DNA of 64,000 nt from NCBI RefSeq assembly GCF_040393045.1, contig NZ_JBEBUX010000001.1, forward strand, positions 1-64,000, written 5' to 3'. This DNA comes from Pollutimonas bauzanensis_A. GTDB taxonomy: Bacteria > Pseudomonadota > Gammaproteobacteria > Burkholderiales > Burkholderiaceae_B. Below, piece by piece: positions 8,340 to 16,976 of this stretch. Both the position numbers and the translations under genes were made by a program. The notes beneath the pieces were generated by a model. That model did not search any database. It was not told where the DNA came from and was given only the letters and a program-made list of their open reading frames with translations. Position 1 is the stretch's first letter; every line of letters begins with the position of its first letter.

Positions 8340-10478
8340 ATGGACATTCATACAACCACGGTGCCAGGGCCGTTTGCACTGCAGTCAGGACGGTCACCAG
8401 CGATGCGGGCTGCTTCAGTTCTCGAGGCGCGTAGCATTGCGATCGTTGGCGCTTCGGCCGATCCGACGAAGATCTCGGGACGCCCCCTTGCTTATATGCT
8501 ATCGCGGGGCTTTGCAGGTAAGTTGTTTCCTGTCAATCCTGCACGCAGTGAGGTTCAGGGCCTCAAAAGCTATCCATCGCTAGGCGCAATTGGAGAGCCG
8601 GTAGACTTGGCGATTATTGGCACGCCGGCAGAGCAGGTCCAAGGTGTTATCGAAGAAGGCATAGCGGCTGGCGTAAAAGCTTTTGTCGTGTTTTCTTCTG
8701 GCTTTTCCGAGGCCAGCGCCGAGGGTGCTGAGTTGCAGTCCCGGCTCGCCAAGCTTGCCCAGGTTAACGACATCACCATAATGGGGCCGAATTGCCTTGG
8801 GGTAGCCAACAGTTCGACCGGCCTTATTGCATCGTTTACAACTGCACTGGAAGAGACCCCGCTTAAGAAAGGCGGTTTTTCCCTGGTAAGCCAAAGCGGA
8901 GCATTGGGGGCTTACTGGCTGGATATCTGTCTACGCTCGGATCTTGGCTTCAGCAAATGGATTACTACTGGCAATGAGTGCGATCTGGATGCGGCCTCCG
9001 CCATCGAGTATTTGATCGACGATGCCGAGACAAAAGTAATTGGCCTATATCTAGAGGACGTGCGTGACACCGTAAGGTTTCGCCAGGCGCTTCAACGTGC
9101 CGCGGTTGCCGGCAAGCCGGTCATTGCCATCAAGGCTGGCCGTTCGCAGGCTGGAGCGGCTGCGGCTGCTTCGCACACAGGTGCGCTGGCCGGCAATGAT
9201 GTCATGTATGACGCCTGCCTGCGGCAGCATGGCGCTTTGCGTGTCGACTCGCTGGGCCAGATGATAGACGCCGCCCGTCTATTCCTGTTTGACAGTGTCC
9301 CACAAGGCCCCAGGGTTGCCATCATGTCGGTGTCCGGTGGCGCAGGCGTGATGATCGCCGACGAGGCCGAAGCACTGGGCTTGCAGATCCCGCCGCTTGC
9401 TTCAGATACGATTAGTGCTCTTGCTCCGGTTCTTCCGGTTTTCGTCAAGGCCGCCAATCCACTCGACCTGACAGGCAATGTCGTTCAGGATACGGATAGT
9501 ATTTCCAAGGCTCTCGCTGCGGTCTCAGCGGACCCAGGCAACGATGTCATAGTCTTGTTTGTTGGCCTGATGCACAGTATTGCCAGTGCCTTTACCGATG
9601 CCATTGCGCAGGCCCGCCAGACTATGCATCGGCCCATTGTGGTGATCTGGATAGGTGCAAAGGAAGAGTCTGTCGCCATTCTGGAGAAGGCCCGCATTCC
9701 GGTATTCCGCGATATACCGCAGGGCATTTCGGCCCTGGCGGCCGCTGTACGTATCAAGGCCTTGCAGACGGCGGCGCGTGGTGCGCCAGCATCATTGCAG
9801 AAAAGCCTGCCGCCTGTGACGACATTGAACGTCTTGACGGAGTGGGATGGCAAGCAGTTGTTGCGACAAATAGGAATTGCCGAAGTCCCTGTGGGTGTGT
9901 TGTTGGGCAATGAGGATGTTATTGACGGCCTGCCGGCGCCGCTGACCTACCCGGTTGTGGCGAAGCTCCAGGCGACCGAATTACAGCACAAGAGCGATGT
10001 CGGGGGCGTGATCCTGAACATATCCGACGATGCTGCTTTGCGAGTAGCGGTTGCCCGGCTGCGGCAAATAGCGGAAGACAAAGGCATTCAGGCTCAGGGT
10101 GTATTGCTGGAGTCGATGCAAGCTTTCGATCACGAGCTATTGCTGGGGCTGCGCCGCGATCCGAAGTTCGGTCCTGCGCTTACGCTGGGCCGCGGTGGTG
10201 TCGAAGTCGAATTGGATTCCGACGTTGTCACCCGATTGCTGCCTCTGGACGCCTTGCAGATTGAAGCGATGATCCGCTCCCTGAGAACCGCGCGCTTATT
10301 AGACGGATTCCGTGGCCGGCCTGCTGCGGATATCGCTGAGGTTGCGCTGCGCATTGCTGCGCTTTGCAAAGGCTTTGCCGAGAAGCCCGAGCTTGCTGAG
10401 ATTGAAATCAATCCGTTGGCGATCAGAGGCAGCCAAGTGTGGGTGCTTGATGCATTGGTGAGCAGGGCCGAGTCATGA
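8340..10478 (+). CDS. ADP-forming acyl-CoA synthetase (CoA-binding domain first, ATP-grasp last)
   Basis: 712 aa from ATG 8340 (a GTG at 8313 inside the Bug gene is the alternative). Order: CoA-binding/Rossmann domain (about 20-150, GASADPTKISGRP), CoA-ligase domains with the SHTGALAG phospho-His motif near residue 275, then a C-terminal ATP-grasp domain (about 480-710, with PVVAKLQ and HKSDVGGV). These enzymes make acyl-CoA from acid, CoA and ATP, giving ADP and phosphate. It overlaps the next crotonase gene by 4 bp. The second enzyme of this family at 56455 has the reverse domain order. Confidence 0.9.
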   Translation: MDIHTTTVPGPFALQSGRSPAMRAASVLEARSIAIVGASADPTKISGRPLAYMLSRGFAGKLFPVNPARSEVQGLKSYPSLGAIGEPVDLAIIGTPAEQVQGVIEEGIAAGVKAFVVFSSGFSEASAEGAELQSRLAKLAQVNDITIMGPNCLGVANSSTGLIASFTTALEETPLKKGGFSLVSQSGALGAYWLDICLRSDLGFSKWITTGNECDLDAASAIEYLIDDAETKVIGLYLEDVRDTVRFRQALQRAAVAGKPVIAIKAGRSQAGAAAAASHTGALAGNDVMYDACLRQHGALRVDSLGQMIDAARLFLFDSVPQGPRVAIMSVSGGAGVMIADEAEALGLQIPPLASDTISALAPVLPVFVKAANPLDLTGNVVQDTDSISKALAAVSADPGNDVIVLFVGLMHSIASAFTDAIAQARQTMHRPIVVIWIGAKEESVAILEKARIPVFRDIPQGISALAAAVRIKALQTAARGAPASLQKSLPPVTTLNVLTEWDGKQLLRQIGIAEVPVGVLLGNEDVIDGLPAPLTYPVVAKLQATELQHKSDVGGVILNISDDAALRVAVARLRQIAEDKGIQAQGVLLESMQAFDHELLLGLRRDPKFGPALTLGRGGVEVELDSDVVTRLLPLDALQIEAMIRSLRTARLLDGFRGRPAADIAEVALRIAALCKGFAEKPELAEIEINPLAIRGSQVWVLDALVSRAES

Positions 10479-11242
10479 CAGACAGCATACTTGTTGAGGA
10501 TAGGGATGGGATTCGCCACATTACGCTGAGCAGGGCTCAAAGGGGGAATGCGTTGACTGCCGCGATGCTCGTGAGCATTGCGCGTGCTGTAAAAGGCGTT
10601 TCCATTGCGCAGACTGGTTTGATCCTGCTGCGCAGCACCTCCGCAAAGGTGTTCTGTGCAGGCGGTGACATTGACGAATTCTTACAGGGGCCGAAGCAGC
10701 TGGCGACACAAGGGGCTGCGCTTAAAGAGGCCATGCTTGCCTTGTCTCAGTGCCCAGTACCGGTACTGGCAATAGCAGCCGGCAAGGCGGCAGGGGCGGG
10801 AGTTATTCTTCTTGCCATGACGGATATAGTGATTGCTGCCGAGAACTTGTCCCTGTCATGTCCAGAGATCGCTTTCAACATGTACCCTGTTATTGTTCAG
10901 GCGGCTCTGGAAACCAAAATTTCAAGCGCACAGGCAAGGCAGTTGTGTATTAGCGGTCAACCGTTGGATGCAAAAGCTGCTCAGGGCTTGGGGCTGGTTA
11001 CGGATATATTTACCACGCAGGATTTTGACAGCTACGCCCAGCAACGGCTGGAGTTCTATACAAAGCGGCGTGAAGCGCTGTTGATAGCGCGTAAGGCCCG
11101 ATTGTTGACTGATTCTCCGGCAAGCGCATTACAGCAGCTTGATATGCTGGAACCTTTAATGCACGAAAACTTTGACAGGCCAGGAGTGCAAGAATCCATA
11201 CGTAAATATTTGGCGGACCTGCGCGCAACGCGAGCGGCCTGA
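10475..11242 (+). CDS. Crotonase-family protein (enoyl-CoA hydratase/isomerase)
   Basis: 255-aa crotonase with FCAGGDIDEFLQ (about residues 53-64) and AGKAAGAGVILLAMTD. The first catalytic Glu position is Ile (GVILLA), the second Glu is kept (CPEIAF), so classical hydratase chemistry is uncertain and isomerase or lyase activity is possible. The start codon overlaps the synthetase stop (ATGA), so the two are translationally coupled. It ends a short plus-strand operon and faces the Bug gene at 11356-12330; the 113-bp gap has no convincing terminator. Confidence 0.85.
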   Translation: MTDSILVEDRDGIRHITLSRAQRGNALTAAMLVSIARAVKGVSIAQTGLILLRSTSAKVFCAGGDIDEFLQGPKQLATQGAALKEAMLALSQCPVPVLAIAAGKAAGAGVILLAMTDIVIAAENLSLSCPEIAFNMYPVIVQAALETKISSAQARQLCISGQPLDAKAAQGLGLVTDIFTTQDFDSYAQQRLEFYTKRREALLIARKARLLTDSPASALQQLDMLEPLMHENFDRPGVQESIRKYLADLRATRAA

Positions 11243-11355
11243 GCGTGAAAAGTGAATCAATCTATTTTCTGTAGTTTCCCAATTGAGGATGGATATCTGT
11301 AGTCAGGATGGAAATAGAGTCATGTACTGAGCGCTTTGCTCGGTATCGCCCGCTC

Positions 11356-12330
11356 CTAATTGATTTTGATATTTGCTTTTTGGATGACGTATTTCCATTT
11401 AGCGGTTTCGGCCTTGATCTGCTGACTAAAGGCGCTGGATGATGTTGGGTTGGCTGTAACGCCAAGGCTGGTTAGCTTCTCACGCATTGCGGGTTCGTTC
11501 AAGACTCTTTGGATAGTTTCGGATAAATGAGCCACGATTGCGGGTGGGGTCTGAGCTGGGGCGAGAAGCCCATACCAGCCTATGGCTTCGAAGCCGGGCA
11601 TGCCGGACTGGGAGATTGTAGGGACATTTGGCAATGCCTCAGAGCGTTCGAGCGTTCCTATTCCCAGGGGTAACAAGCGCTGAGCGCGGATTAGCGGCAT
11701 GACGGACGCTAGCGATGAAAAGGCAATATCCACTTGTCCGCCGACCACGTCGGTATTGGCAGGGCCTTCGCCTTTGTAGGGAACATGCAGTACCTGGATG
11801 TCGCTTTCTTTCTTGAATAGCTCCATGGTTAGGTGCGATGTGGTGGCATTGCCGGCTGAAGCATAAGAAAGAGTGTTTGGCTTTTCTTTGGCCAAGCTTA
11901 CAAAGTCGTCTACTGATTTTATGTGCTTGCCTGGACTGGTTACCAGCACCATGGGGAAAGTGCCTAAACCTGCTACCGGCATGAAGTCACGTAGTGTGTC
12001 ATAGGGCAGACTTTCATATAGGCTGGCATTGACAGCTGCTACACCTTGATAGGCCAGTATTAGTGTGTAGCCATCCGGCACGGCCTTCGCTGCTGCTTCC
12101 ATACCGATGATGCCGCCGGCGCCTGGACGATTATCTACGATTACGGGTTGTTTCAACTGTTCTGCTAGTCCGGCGGCGACTAGACGCGCCAGAGTGTCGG
12201 TGAGACCTCCCACCGCAATAGGAGCAATGATACGTATAGGTTTTTCAGGATAGGAGGTGGCTGCAGTTGGCCCGGCCAAGCTCAGTGACAGCAGTAAGCC
12301 AGAGAGTGCGAGTTTGCTTTTTAAGCTCAT
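11356..12330 (-). CDS. Bug/TctC-family periplasmic solute receptor
   Basis: 324-aa receptor from the ATG at 12330. Signal peptide about residues 1-24, then YPEKPIRIIAPIAVGGLTDTLAR and NRPGAGGIIGMEAAAK, the typical Bug pattern. The open frame extends to 12450 but that stretch is the remnant of an acyl-CoA dehydrogenase read in another frame, so it is not part of this gene. Single minus-strand gene, divergent from the Bug gene at 12760 across an operator-rich spacer. Ligand unknown. Confidence 0.92.
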   Translation of the reverse strand: MSLKSKLALSGLLLSLSLAGPTAATSYPEKPIRIIAPIAVGGLTDTLARLVAAGLAEQLKQPVIVDNRPGAGGIIGMEAAAKAVPDGYTLILAYQGVAAVNASLYESLPYDTLRDFMPVAGLGTFPMVLVTSPGKHIKSVDDFVSLAKEKPNTLSYASAGNATTSHLTMELFKKESDIQVLHVPYKGEGPANTDVVGGQVDIAFSSLASVMPLIRAQRLLPLGIGTLERSEALPNVPTISQSGMPGFEAIGWYGLLAPAQTPPAIVAHLSETIQRVLNEPAMREKLTSLGVTANPTSSSAFSQQIKAETAKWKYVIQKANIKIN

Positions 12331-12364
12331 TTTTGTCCCTTTGTAATTAATGTCAACGTCCGTC

Positions 12365-12525
12365 TCATGACTTACGCTTTCTTGGATAAGTGCCCATGGT
12401 CTTGGTGACGACTTCAAGCATGATTTCGTTTGCGCTGCCGCTGATGGCAATCTGGCGGATATTCCTGTGGGCGTGTGTAAAGTCCAGTTTTATTCATATA
12501 TCGTCAAAAACAGTTCCGCCGCGTC
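12365..12525 (-). pseudogene. Decayed acyl-CoA dehydrogenase remnant
   Basis: Read on the minus strand, about 12365-12475 translates to RNIRQIAISGSANEIMLEVV and onward to a TGA at 12365, closely matching the C-terminus of the dehydrogenase at 1604-2779 (RDIRQTAIGGGANEIMLEVI). A frameshift lies near 12478. A second scrap at about 12498-12525 resembles the AELFFDD segment of the same gene, so most of the body is deleted. It cannot make a functional enzyme and points to a former second copy of the operon here. Confidence 0.75.
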
Positions 12526-12571
12526 GATGTCGTGGGGCACTTACTTGAAGGGCGTAGTAGTAGATCAGCTT

Positions 12572-12746
12572 GTTCTTTATGAAGAATAAAATTTTTTATA
12601 AAAAATATAATAACGTTGTCACAAGGAGCCGTCAATCTGCAAAATTATGAATTTTGAACACTGTAAAAAATCTGGATAAAGACCTTGACCCAGCTAAACT
12701 AGTCAATTAGTATTCTCTATGGAGTTAATGATTCTACATAAAGAAT
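12572..12746. promoter_or_regulatory. Control region with three ATTCT-N6-AGAAT-type operators, copy of the 7.1-7.3 kb region
   Basis: Sites: GTTCT-TTATGA-AGAAT (12572-12587), ATTCT-CTATGG-AGTTA (12712-12727) and a perfect ATTCT-ACATAA-AGAAT (12731-12746); the last two start 19 bp apart, as in the 7.3-kb copy. A promoter TTGACC (12685-12690) and TAGTAT (12708-12713) parallels the one there. Surrounding sequence (12566-12645 against 7141-7225) is also recognisably similar, so the two regulatory regions are duplicates. RBS AAGGAGGGGG precedes the Bug ATG at 12760. Confidence 0.6.
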
Positions 12747-12759
12747 ATAAGGAGGGGGC

Positions 12760-13731
12760 ATGTTCAAAAATATTCGTTTGAAATTTTTGCTTTTTAGCTT
12801 ATCCAGTGTTTTTTTTGTATCTAATGCGACGGCAAAATATCCTGACCGGCCCGTGACTATCGTAGTGCCTTACTCTGCGGGTGGAACTTCGGATATTCTT
12901 GCTCGAGGCCTGGGCAAGGCACTGTCAGAGCGTTGGAAGGTTCCAGTTATCGTGAGCAATCGATCCGGAGCCGGAGGTTCTATCGGAACCGAAGTTGTTG
13001 TTCGTAGCGACCCAAGCGGATATACATTGCTGCTACATAGTGGCGCTATTGCAATGGAAATAGGAGCTAAAAAGAAAACTCCGTACGATGCTCAGAAGGA
13101 CTTGAAACCTATTTCTATGGCCGTAATAGGTCCGTTTGCTGTGTTAGCTAGTTTAAAGTCCGGCATTAATAGCCTGGAGCAGCTTGTCTCTATGGCAGCG
13201 GAAAACCCTGGAAAGCTAAACTTCGGCACACCAGGAGTTGGAAGTTCAATTCATTTATCAACTGAGTTGCTCATGGTACGAGCTGGTATTCAAGCCGTCC
13301 ATGTTCCGTTCCAAGGCGCCTCACCGGCATTGGCTGCGTTAGCGGCTGGTGACATTGATTTTGTGTTGGATCCGCTGGCGACGGCTAAGCCTCTTTCTGA
13401 AAATGGGCGAGTTAAAGCTCTTGCCATAACTACGTCCGATCGCAGTAAGTTTTGGCCAGAGCTTCCTGTAGTTCGGGAAGCTGGTGTGAGTAATTACGAT
13501 ACGGGCGTATGGTACGGCTTGTTTGCCCCTGCAAAGATCCCAGATGAAATAGCGACACGTATTCAGGCGGACCTAGCAGAGGTGGTGCGGCAACCAGAAC
13601 TGGCGAAATGGTTGGGGACGATCGGCTTGGAGCCTGTGGCCAGTACACCTACGCAATTTGCCAAACAATTTGACGCTGAAATAACCCAATGGGGTGACTT
13701 GGTGTCGCAAGCAGGGCTAAGGCTGGATTAA
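12760..13731 (+). CDS. Bug/TctC-family periplasmic solute receptor
   Basis: 323-aa receptor with an N-terminal signal peptide rich in Phe/Leu (about residues 1-25), then YPDRPVTIVVPYSAGGTSDILAR and NRSGAGGSIGTEVV. A strong RBS (AAGGAGGGGG) supports this start. The gene is visibly AT-rich compared with the rest of the window, as are the next two genes, suggesting separate origin. It is 131 bp upstream of the crotonase/CaiB pair and likely supplies their substrate. Confidence 0.92.
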   Translation: MFKNIRLKFLLFSLSSVFFVSNATAKYPDRPVTIVVPYSAGGTSDILARGLGKALSERWKVPVIVSNRSGAGGSIGTEVVVRSDPSGYTLLLHSGAIAMEIGAKKKTPYDAQKDLKPISMAVIGPFAVLASLKSGINSLEQLVSMAAENPGKLNFGTPGVGSSIHLSTELLMVRAGIQAVHVPFQGASPALAALAAGDIDFVLDPLATAKPLSENGRVKALAITTSDRSKFWPELPVVREAGVSNYDTGVWYGLFAPAKIPDEIATRIQADLAEVVRQPELAKWLGTIGLEPVASTPTQFAKQFDAEITQWGDLVSQAGLRLD

Positions 13732-13862
13732 CGATTGACACCTCGTCATAGGGTGGCAGTTGTGTATTGAAGTGGCCTGTCCAAATGCATGGCAACATGT
13801 TTACCGAAAATACACAGTAGCCGCAACTAAGAACACTTTAATTTTTTGGTTTGGATCCTGAC

Positions 13863-14654
13863 ATGAATGATTTTGTTCTTCGTGAGCGCTACGGTGCTAC
13901 TTTGGTTATCAGCATTAATCGTCCTGACCGCCTCAATGCATTTGATTTGGAGGTGCGTCATGCTTTGGGGCAGGCAATTATTGACGCGCGTGATGATGAT
14001 ACTGTCCAAGCGATCATTATTACGGGTACGCAAGGGGTATTTAGCGCTGGGGGGGATTTGAAAGCTCTTTCTGAAGAGAAACGACCTGTCTTTAAGGACC
14101 GTGAGCGAATACGGCGTTTACATCCGTGGTTTCGTGAACTGGTCAATCTTGAAAAGCCGGTAATCGCTGCAGTTGATGGCCCCGCCTTCGGAGGAGGCCT
14201 GAACCTCGCGCTTGCCTGTGACTTTATTATTGGAACATCACGATCTCGTTACTGTGCTGTATTTGCTCGGCTTGGTATGGTTCCTGATCTTGGAGGGCTC
14301 TTTCTTCTACCCCGAATTGTTGGTCTACAACGAGCAAAAGATCTGGTGTTCTCTGCACGGGAGTTTGATGCCTATGAAGCTCTTCGGTTGGGTATTCTAT
14401 TTCGCATAGTAGAACCAGATTGTTTGCTAGAAAACGCTTTGGCATTGGCTGAGCGGTATCACCAGGCTTCCACTATTGGGTTTGGTATGTCGAAAAATAT
14501 TTTGAACCGATCATTTAATTTGGATCAGGACACGCTGGCTGAGTTGGAGTCATACGCTCAGGCCGTAGCATTGCATACTCCCTATCATGATGCAGCTGTA
14601 GCTAATTTTCTGAATAAACGGCCGCTGCTCTTTCCGGGAGATATAAAGCCATGA
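13863..14654 (+). CDS. Crotonase-family enoyl-CoA isomerase/hydratase, paralogue of 5120-5929
   Basis: 263 aa from ATG 13863 (a TTG at 13851 is less likely). Nearly collinear with the crotonase at 5120-5929, sharing long identical stretches such as ELVNLEKPVIAAVDGPAFG and MSKNILNRSFNLDQ. As there, the hydratase Glu residues are missing (GLNLAL, FARLGM) and an Asp is present (MVPDLGG), suggesting isomerase-type chemistry. It overlaps the CaiB gene by 4 bp. Codons end in A/T more often than in its paralogue. Confidence 0.9.
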   Translation: MNDFVLRERYGATLVISINRPDRLNAFDLEVRHALGQAIIDARDDDTVQAIIITGTQGVFSAGGDLKALSEEKRPVFKDRERIRRLHPWFRELVNLEKPVIAAVDGPAFGGGLNLALACDFIIGTSRSRYCAVFARLGMVPDLGGLFLLPRIVGLQRAKDLVFSAREFDAYEALRLGILFRIVEPDCLLENALALAERYHQASTIGFGMSKNILNRSFNLDQDTLAELESYAQAVALHTPYHDAAVANFLNKRPLLFPGDIKP

Positions 14655-15814
14655 GTATGCTCGGTCAAGCGCTTTCAGGTGTCAAAGTTCTCGATTTTAG
14701 TCAAGGTATTGCGGGTCCTCATGGGGCTTGCTTATTGGCTGAGATGGGAGCCCAGGTGATAAAAATTGAACCCCCTTCGGGCGATTGGCTACGCGGACTC
14801 GGTGTCAAGCGTGGTGGGTCAAGCGTGCTTTTTGGTATTTTTAATCGTGGCAAACAAGGGGTGTCTCTTGATTTAAAGGACGAGGTGTCCCGTGAAGCTG
14901 CGCGCATTTTAATTGCTGACGCCGATGTCTTGATTGAAAGTAATCGGCCGGGAGTTATGAGACGCTTGGGTTTGGATTATGCCTCCTTGCTGGAAGTAAA
15001 TCCAAAGTTGATTTATGTGTCAGTTACTGGTTTCGGTCAAGAGGGGCCTTACATTGATCGTCCAGCTACTGACGCCGCAATACAAGCCTATACAGGTTTC
15101 TCGTTTGCCGCCAGCGACATGCTTGAGCCCATCCGCGTTCGGGTGTCTTTAGTCGATATCATTACAGGAATATATGTAAGTCAGGCAACGTTGGGTGCAT
15201 TGTTCCAAAGGGTGCGTAGTGGAAAGGGCCAGTATCTGGACATAAGCCTAATGCATAGTATTACTGCGGTGCAGGGTTATAAGTATGCTGAGCATGAACT
15301 TACTGGCGGCACACTGCGGAAAGAATTGTTTGCCGCAATCGGTATGTATAGTACGGCCGATGGGCATATAGCGCTTAGCGCGATGCGTGAACAGCAAGTG
15401 TTGGATTTGATTTCGGTTATTCATCGTGATGATATCTTGCTCGATGGGCGATTTGCTACTGCGGAAGCGCGTTTTCAGAATCAAGATGCTTTACGCCAGG
15501 TTATATCAGAACGCTTGGCGAGCGAAAAAACCGGGTATTGGCTTCCTCGTATGCAGGAATTTGACATTATTTGCCAAGAGGTGCTTACGTACTCAGCCTA
15601 CCGGGATGATCCTCATGTTCTGGCACGGCAATTATTTCAATCCGCGGATTTAGATGATATTGGCCATCTTCATACTGTGCGTATGCCAGGCCTTTTGGCA
15701 TCAGAAGCATTGCAAAGCCCGCCGCCCAAGGTGGGTCAGCATACAGTAGAAATACTAAAGAACGCAGGCTTGGATTCGAAGAAGCTTGCAGCCGTTCTTA
15801 ATGCCGCTGCATGA
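14651..15814 (+). CDS. CaiB/BaiF-family (class III) CoA-transferase
   Basis: 387-aa class III CoA-transferase, which swaps CoA between carboxylic acids. Features: LSGVKVLDFSQGIAGPHGACLLAEMGAQVIKIE at the N-terminus, NRGKQGVSLDL, and RPATDAAIQAYTG near residue 140 with the catalytic Asp. Translationally coupled to the crotonase before it (4-bp overlap). With the Bug receptor at 12760 it would form an uptake/activation unit using CoA transfer instead of ATP. Confidence 0.9.
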   Translation: MSMLGQALSGVKVLDFSQGIAGPHGACLLAEMGAQVIKIEPPSGDWLRGLGVKRGGSSVLFGIFNRGKQGVSLDLKDEVSREAARILIADADVLIESNRPGVMRRLGLDYASLLEVNPKLIYVSVTGFGQEGPYIDRPATDAAIQAYTGFSFAASDMLEPIRVRVSLVDIITGIYVSQATLGALFQRVRSGKGQYLDISLMHSITAVQGYKYAEHELTGGTLRKELFAAIGMYSTADGHIALSAMREQQVLDLISVIHRDDILLDGRFATAEARFQNQDALRQVISERLASEKTGYWLPRMQEFDIICQEVLTYSAYRDDPHVLARQLFQSADLDDIGHLHTVRMPGLLASEALQSPPPKVGQHTVEILKNAGLDSKKLAAVLNAAA

Positions 15815-15917
15815 CGTAATAGAATAGAAGCGCTCCGAGCATGAAGCCATTATAGAAAAGGCACGCGGTACGCAACATAGTGACCTTTGCTTGCGGAGGT
15901 AGGTACTCACGTGATTG

Positions 15918-15935
15918 GCTTGTGCTTGTGCTTGT
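15918..15935. repeat. Three tandem GCTTGT hexamers upstream of iclR
   Basis: Three exact head-to-tail hexamers (15918-15935) end 60 bp before the preferred iclR start. They lie in the intergenic spacer 15815-15995, which holds no other gene. Function unknown; short tandem repeats can vary by slippage. Confidence 0.4.
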
Positions 15936-15995
15936 GCGTGCCACTGTGCCACAATTTACGTATCTTCCAATTCAGAAAAACTTTCTATTGTACGA

Positions 15996-16790
15996 ATGGC
16001 AACAATACCTACTTCCGAAAAACTGGTTGGAGCACTGGTCGGTGGCTTAAGCGTGCTTCGCTATTTAAGCGCCGCTCCGACTGGTGTCGGCGTCACGCGC
16101 ATCGCGCGCGATCTTCAACTCAACTCCAGTACCTGCTACAACTTTCTGAAGACGCTGGTGCATGAGCGCTTGGTTTCTTTCGACGAAACCAACAAAACCT
16201 ATTCGATCGCTCTCGGGCTGGTTGAATTGGCGAAAGGCGTGTTGGAGCAGGGGGCCTACGTGCGCCTGATTCATCCGCATCTGGAGGAAATTGCTGCGCG
16301 GCATCGTGTTACTGCTACGCTTTGGCACAGCTCCAGCAATGAACGTGTTGTGCTTGTGGATCGTGCCGAAAGCGACAGTTCGGTACGAGTACACATGAGT
16401 ATTGGGCAGCGCTTGCCTATGTATATAGCGGCCTTGGGTCGATGCATGGCTGTTCATTCAGGGCTGGAGCCGGCTGAGCTGGAAAAGCGCTTCGATGCAC
16501 TTCGTTGGGATGATAAGCCTCCTTTTGCGGAATACATGGCGGGTGTCAAAGAGGTTGAAAAGTGTGGCTATGCAACTGACTCAGGCAATTATGTAAAAGG
16601 CGTGAGCACGGTATCTGCGGCTGTACTCGACTCGACTGGCAAGGCGGTGATGGCTATTAGTGCTGTTGGGTTTAGCGCGCAGTTGAATCGAACGGCGCTT
16701 AAGAGCCTTGGTGAAGATTTGCGGGATCGGGCAGCGGAAGTGACACGGGCGTTATCGGGAGGTGTGAGCGCCGCTAGATCGAGCACCTGA
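15996..16790 (+). CDS. IclR-family transcriptional regulator
   Basis: 264 aa from ATG 15996. N-terminal winged helix (about residues 8-70; LVGALVGGLSVLRYL, GVTRIARDLQLNSSTCYNFLKTL) and C-terminal effector-binding domain (about 85-250). The frame is open to 15915 but that extension is low-complexity Ala/Cys from the hexamer repeats, so it is rejected. Placed at the end of the Bug-crotonase-CaiB unit, it is the best candidate regulator for the ATTCT-N6-AGAAT sites at 7.1-7.3 and 12.6-12.7 kb. A strong terminator follows. Confidence 0.9.
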   Translation: MATIPTSEKLVGALVGGLSVLRYLSAAPTGVGVTRIARDLQLNSSTCYNFLKTLVHERLVSFDETNKTYSIALGLVELAKGVLEQGAYVRLIHPHLEEIAARHRVTATLWHSSSNERVVLVDRAESDSSVRVHMSIGQRLPMYIAALGRCMAVHSGLEPAELEKRFDALRWDDKPPFAEYMAGVKEVEKCGYATDSGNYVKGVSTVSAAVLDSTGKAVMAISAVGFSAQLNRTALKSLGEDLRDRAAEVTRALSGGVSAARSST

Positions 16791-16811
16791 TAACTCTTCC
16801 GCACTATAGGA

Positions 16812-16847
16812 AAAAATGCCGGACGGCTTATTTCGTCCGGCATTTTT
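16812..16847. terminator. Strong rho-independent terminator, potentially bidirectional
   Basis: A 14-bp stem, AAAAATGCCGGACG (16812-16825) against CGTCCGGCATTTTT (16834-16847), loop of 8, followed by a further T-tract to 16857. The A-tract on the left makes it symmetrical. It ends iclR and insulates the operon starting at 16977. Confidence 0.9.
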
Positions 16848-16900
16848 GTTTTTTTTTCCAGGGTTTCTTGTCTTGAAAATCTGCCGGTTCTAGGATATAT

Positions 16901-16936
16901 CTACTGTTCAGTAGAAAGTCTAACCAATAGGTTAGA
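16901..16936. promoter_or_regulatory. Two adjacent palindromes upstream of the Fe-ADH operon
   Basis: CTACTG-TT-CAGTAG (16901-16914) and TCTAACC-AATA-GGTTAGA (16919-16936), the latter a 7-bp perfect inverted repeat with a 4-bp centre typical in size of TetR-family operators. An imperfect copy is at 18221-18238 before the E1-alpha gene. The TetR gene at 32737 closing this operon is the likely regulator (inferred). Confidence 0.5.
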
Positions 16937-16976
16937 TTTTCTCCGCTTATCAAAATACTTACAAGGAAGGGGCAAT

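Noticed and set aside
12331..12450. N-terminal extension of the Bug receptor (minus strand) to 12450
   Set aside because: The extension would precede the signal peptide and is the acyl-CoA dehydrogenase remnant read in the wrong frame.
15915..15995. Longer IclR start giving an Ala/Cys-rich leader
   Set aside because: The leader is a by-product of GCTTGT/GTGC repeats and no IclR protein has such an extension; ATG 15996 begins the normal N-terminus.
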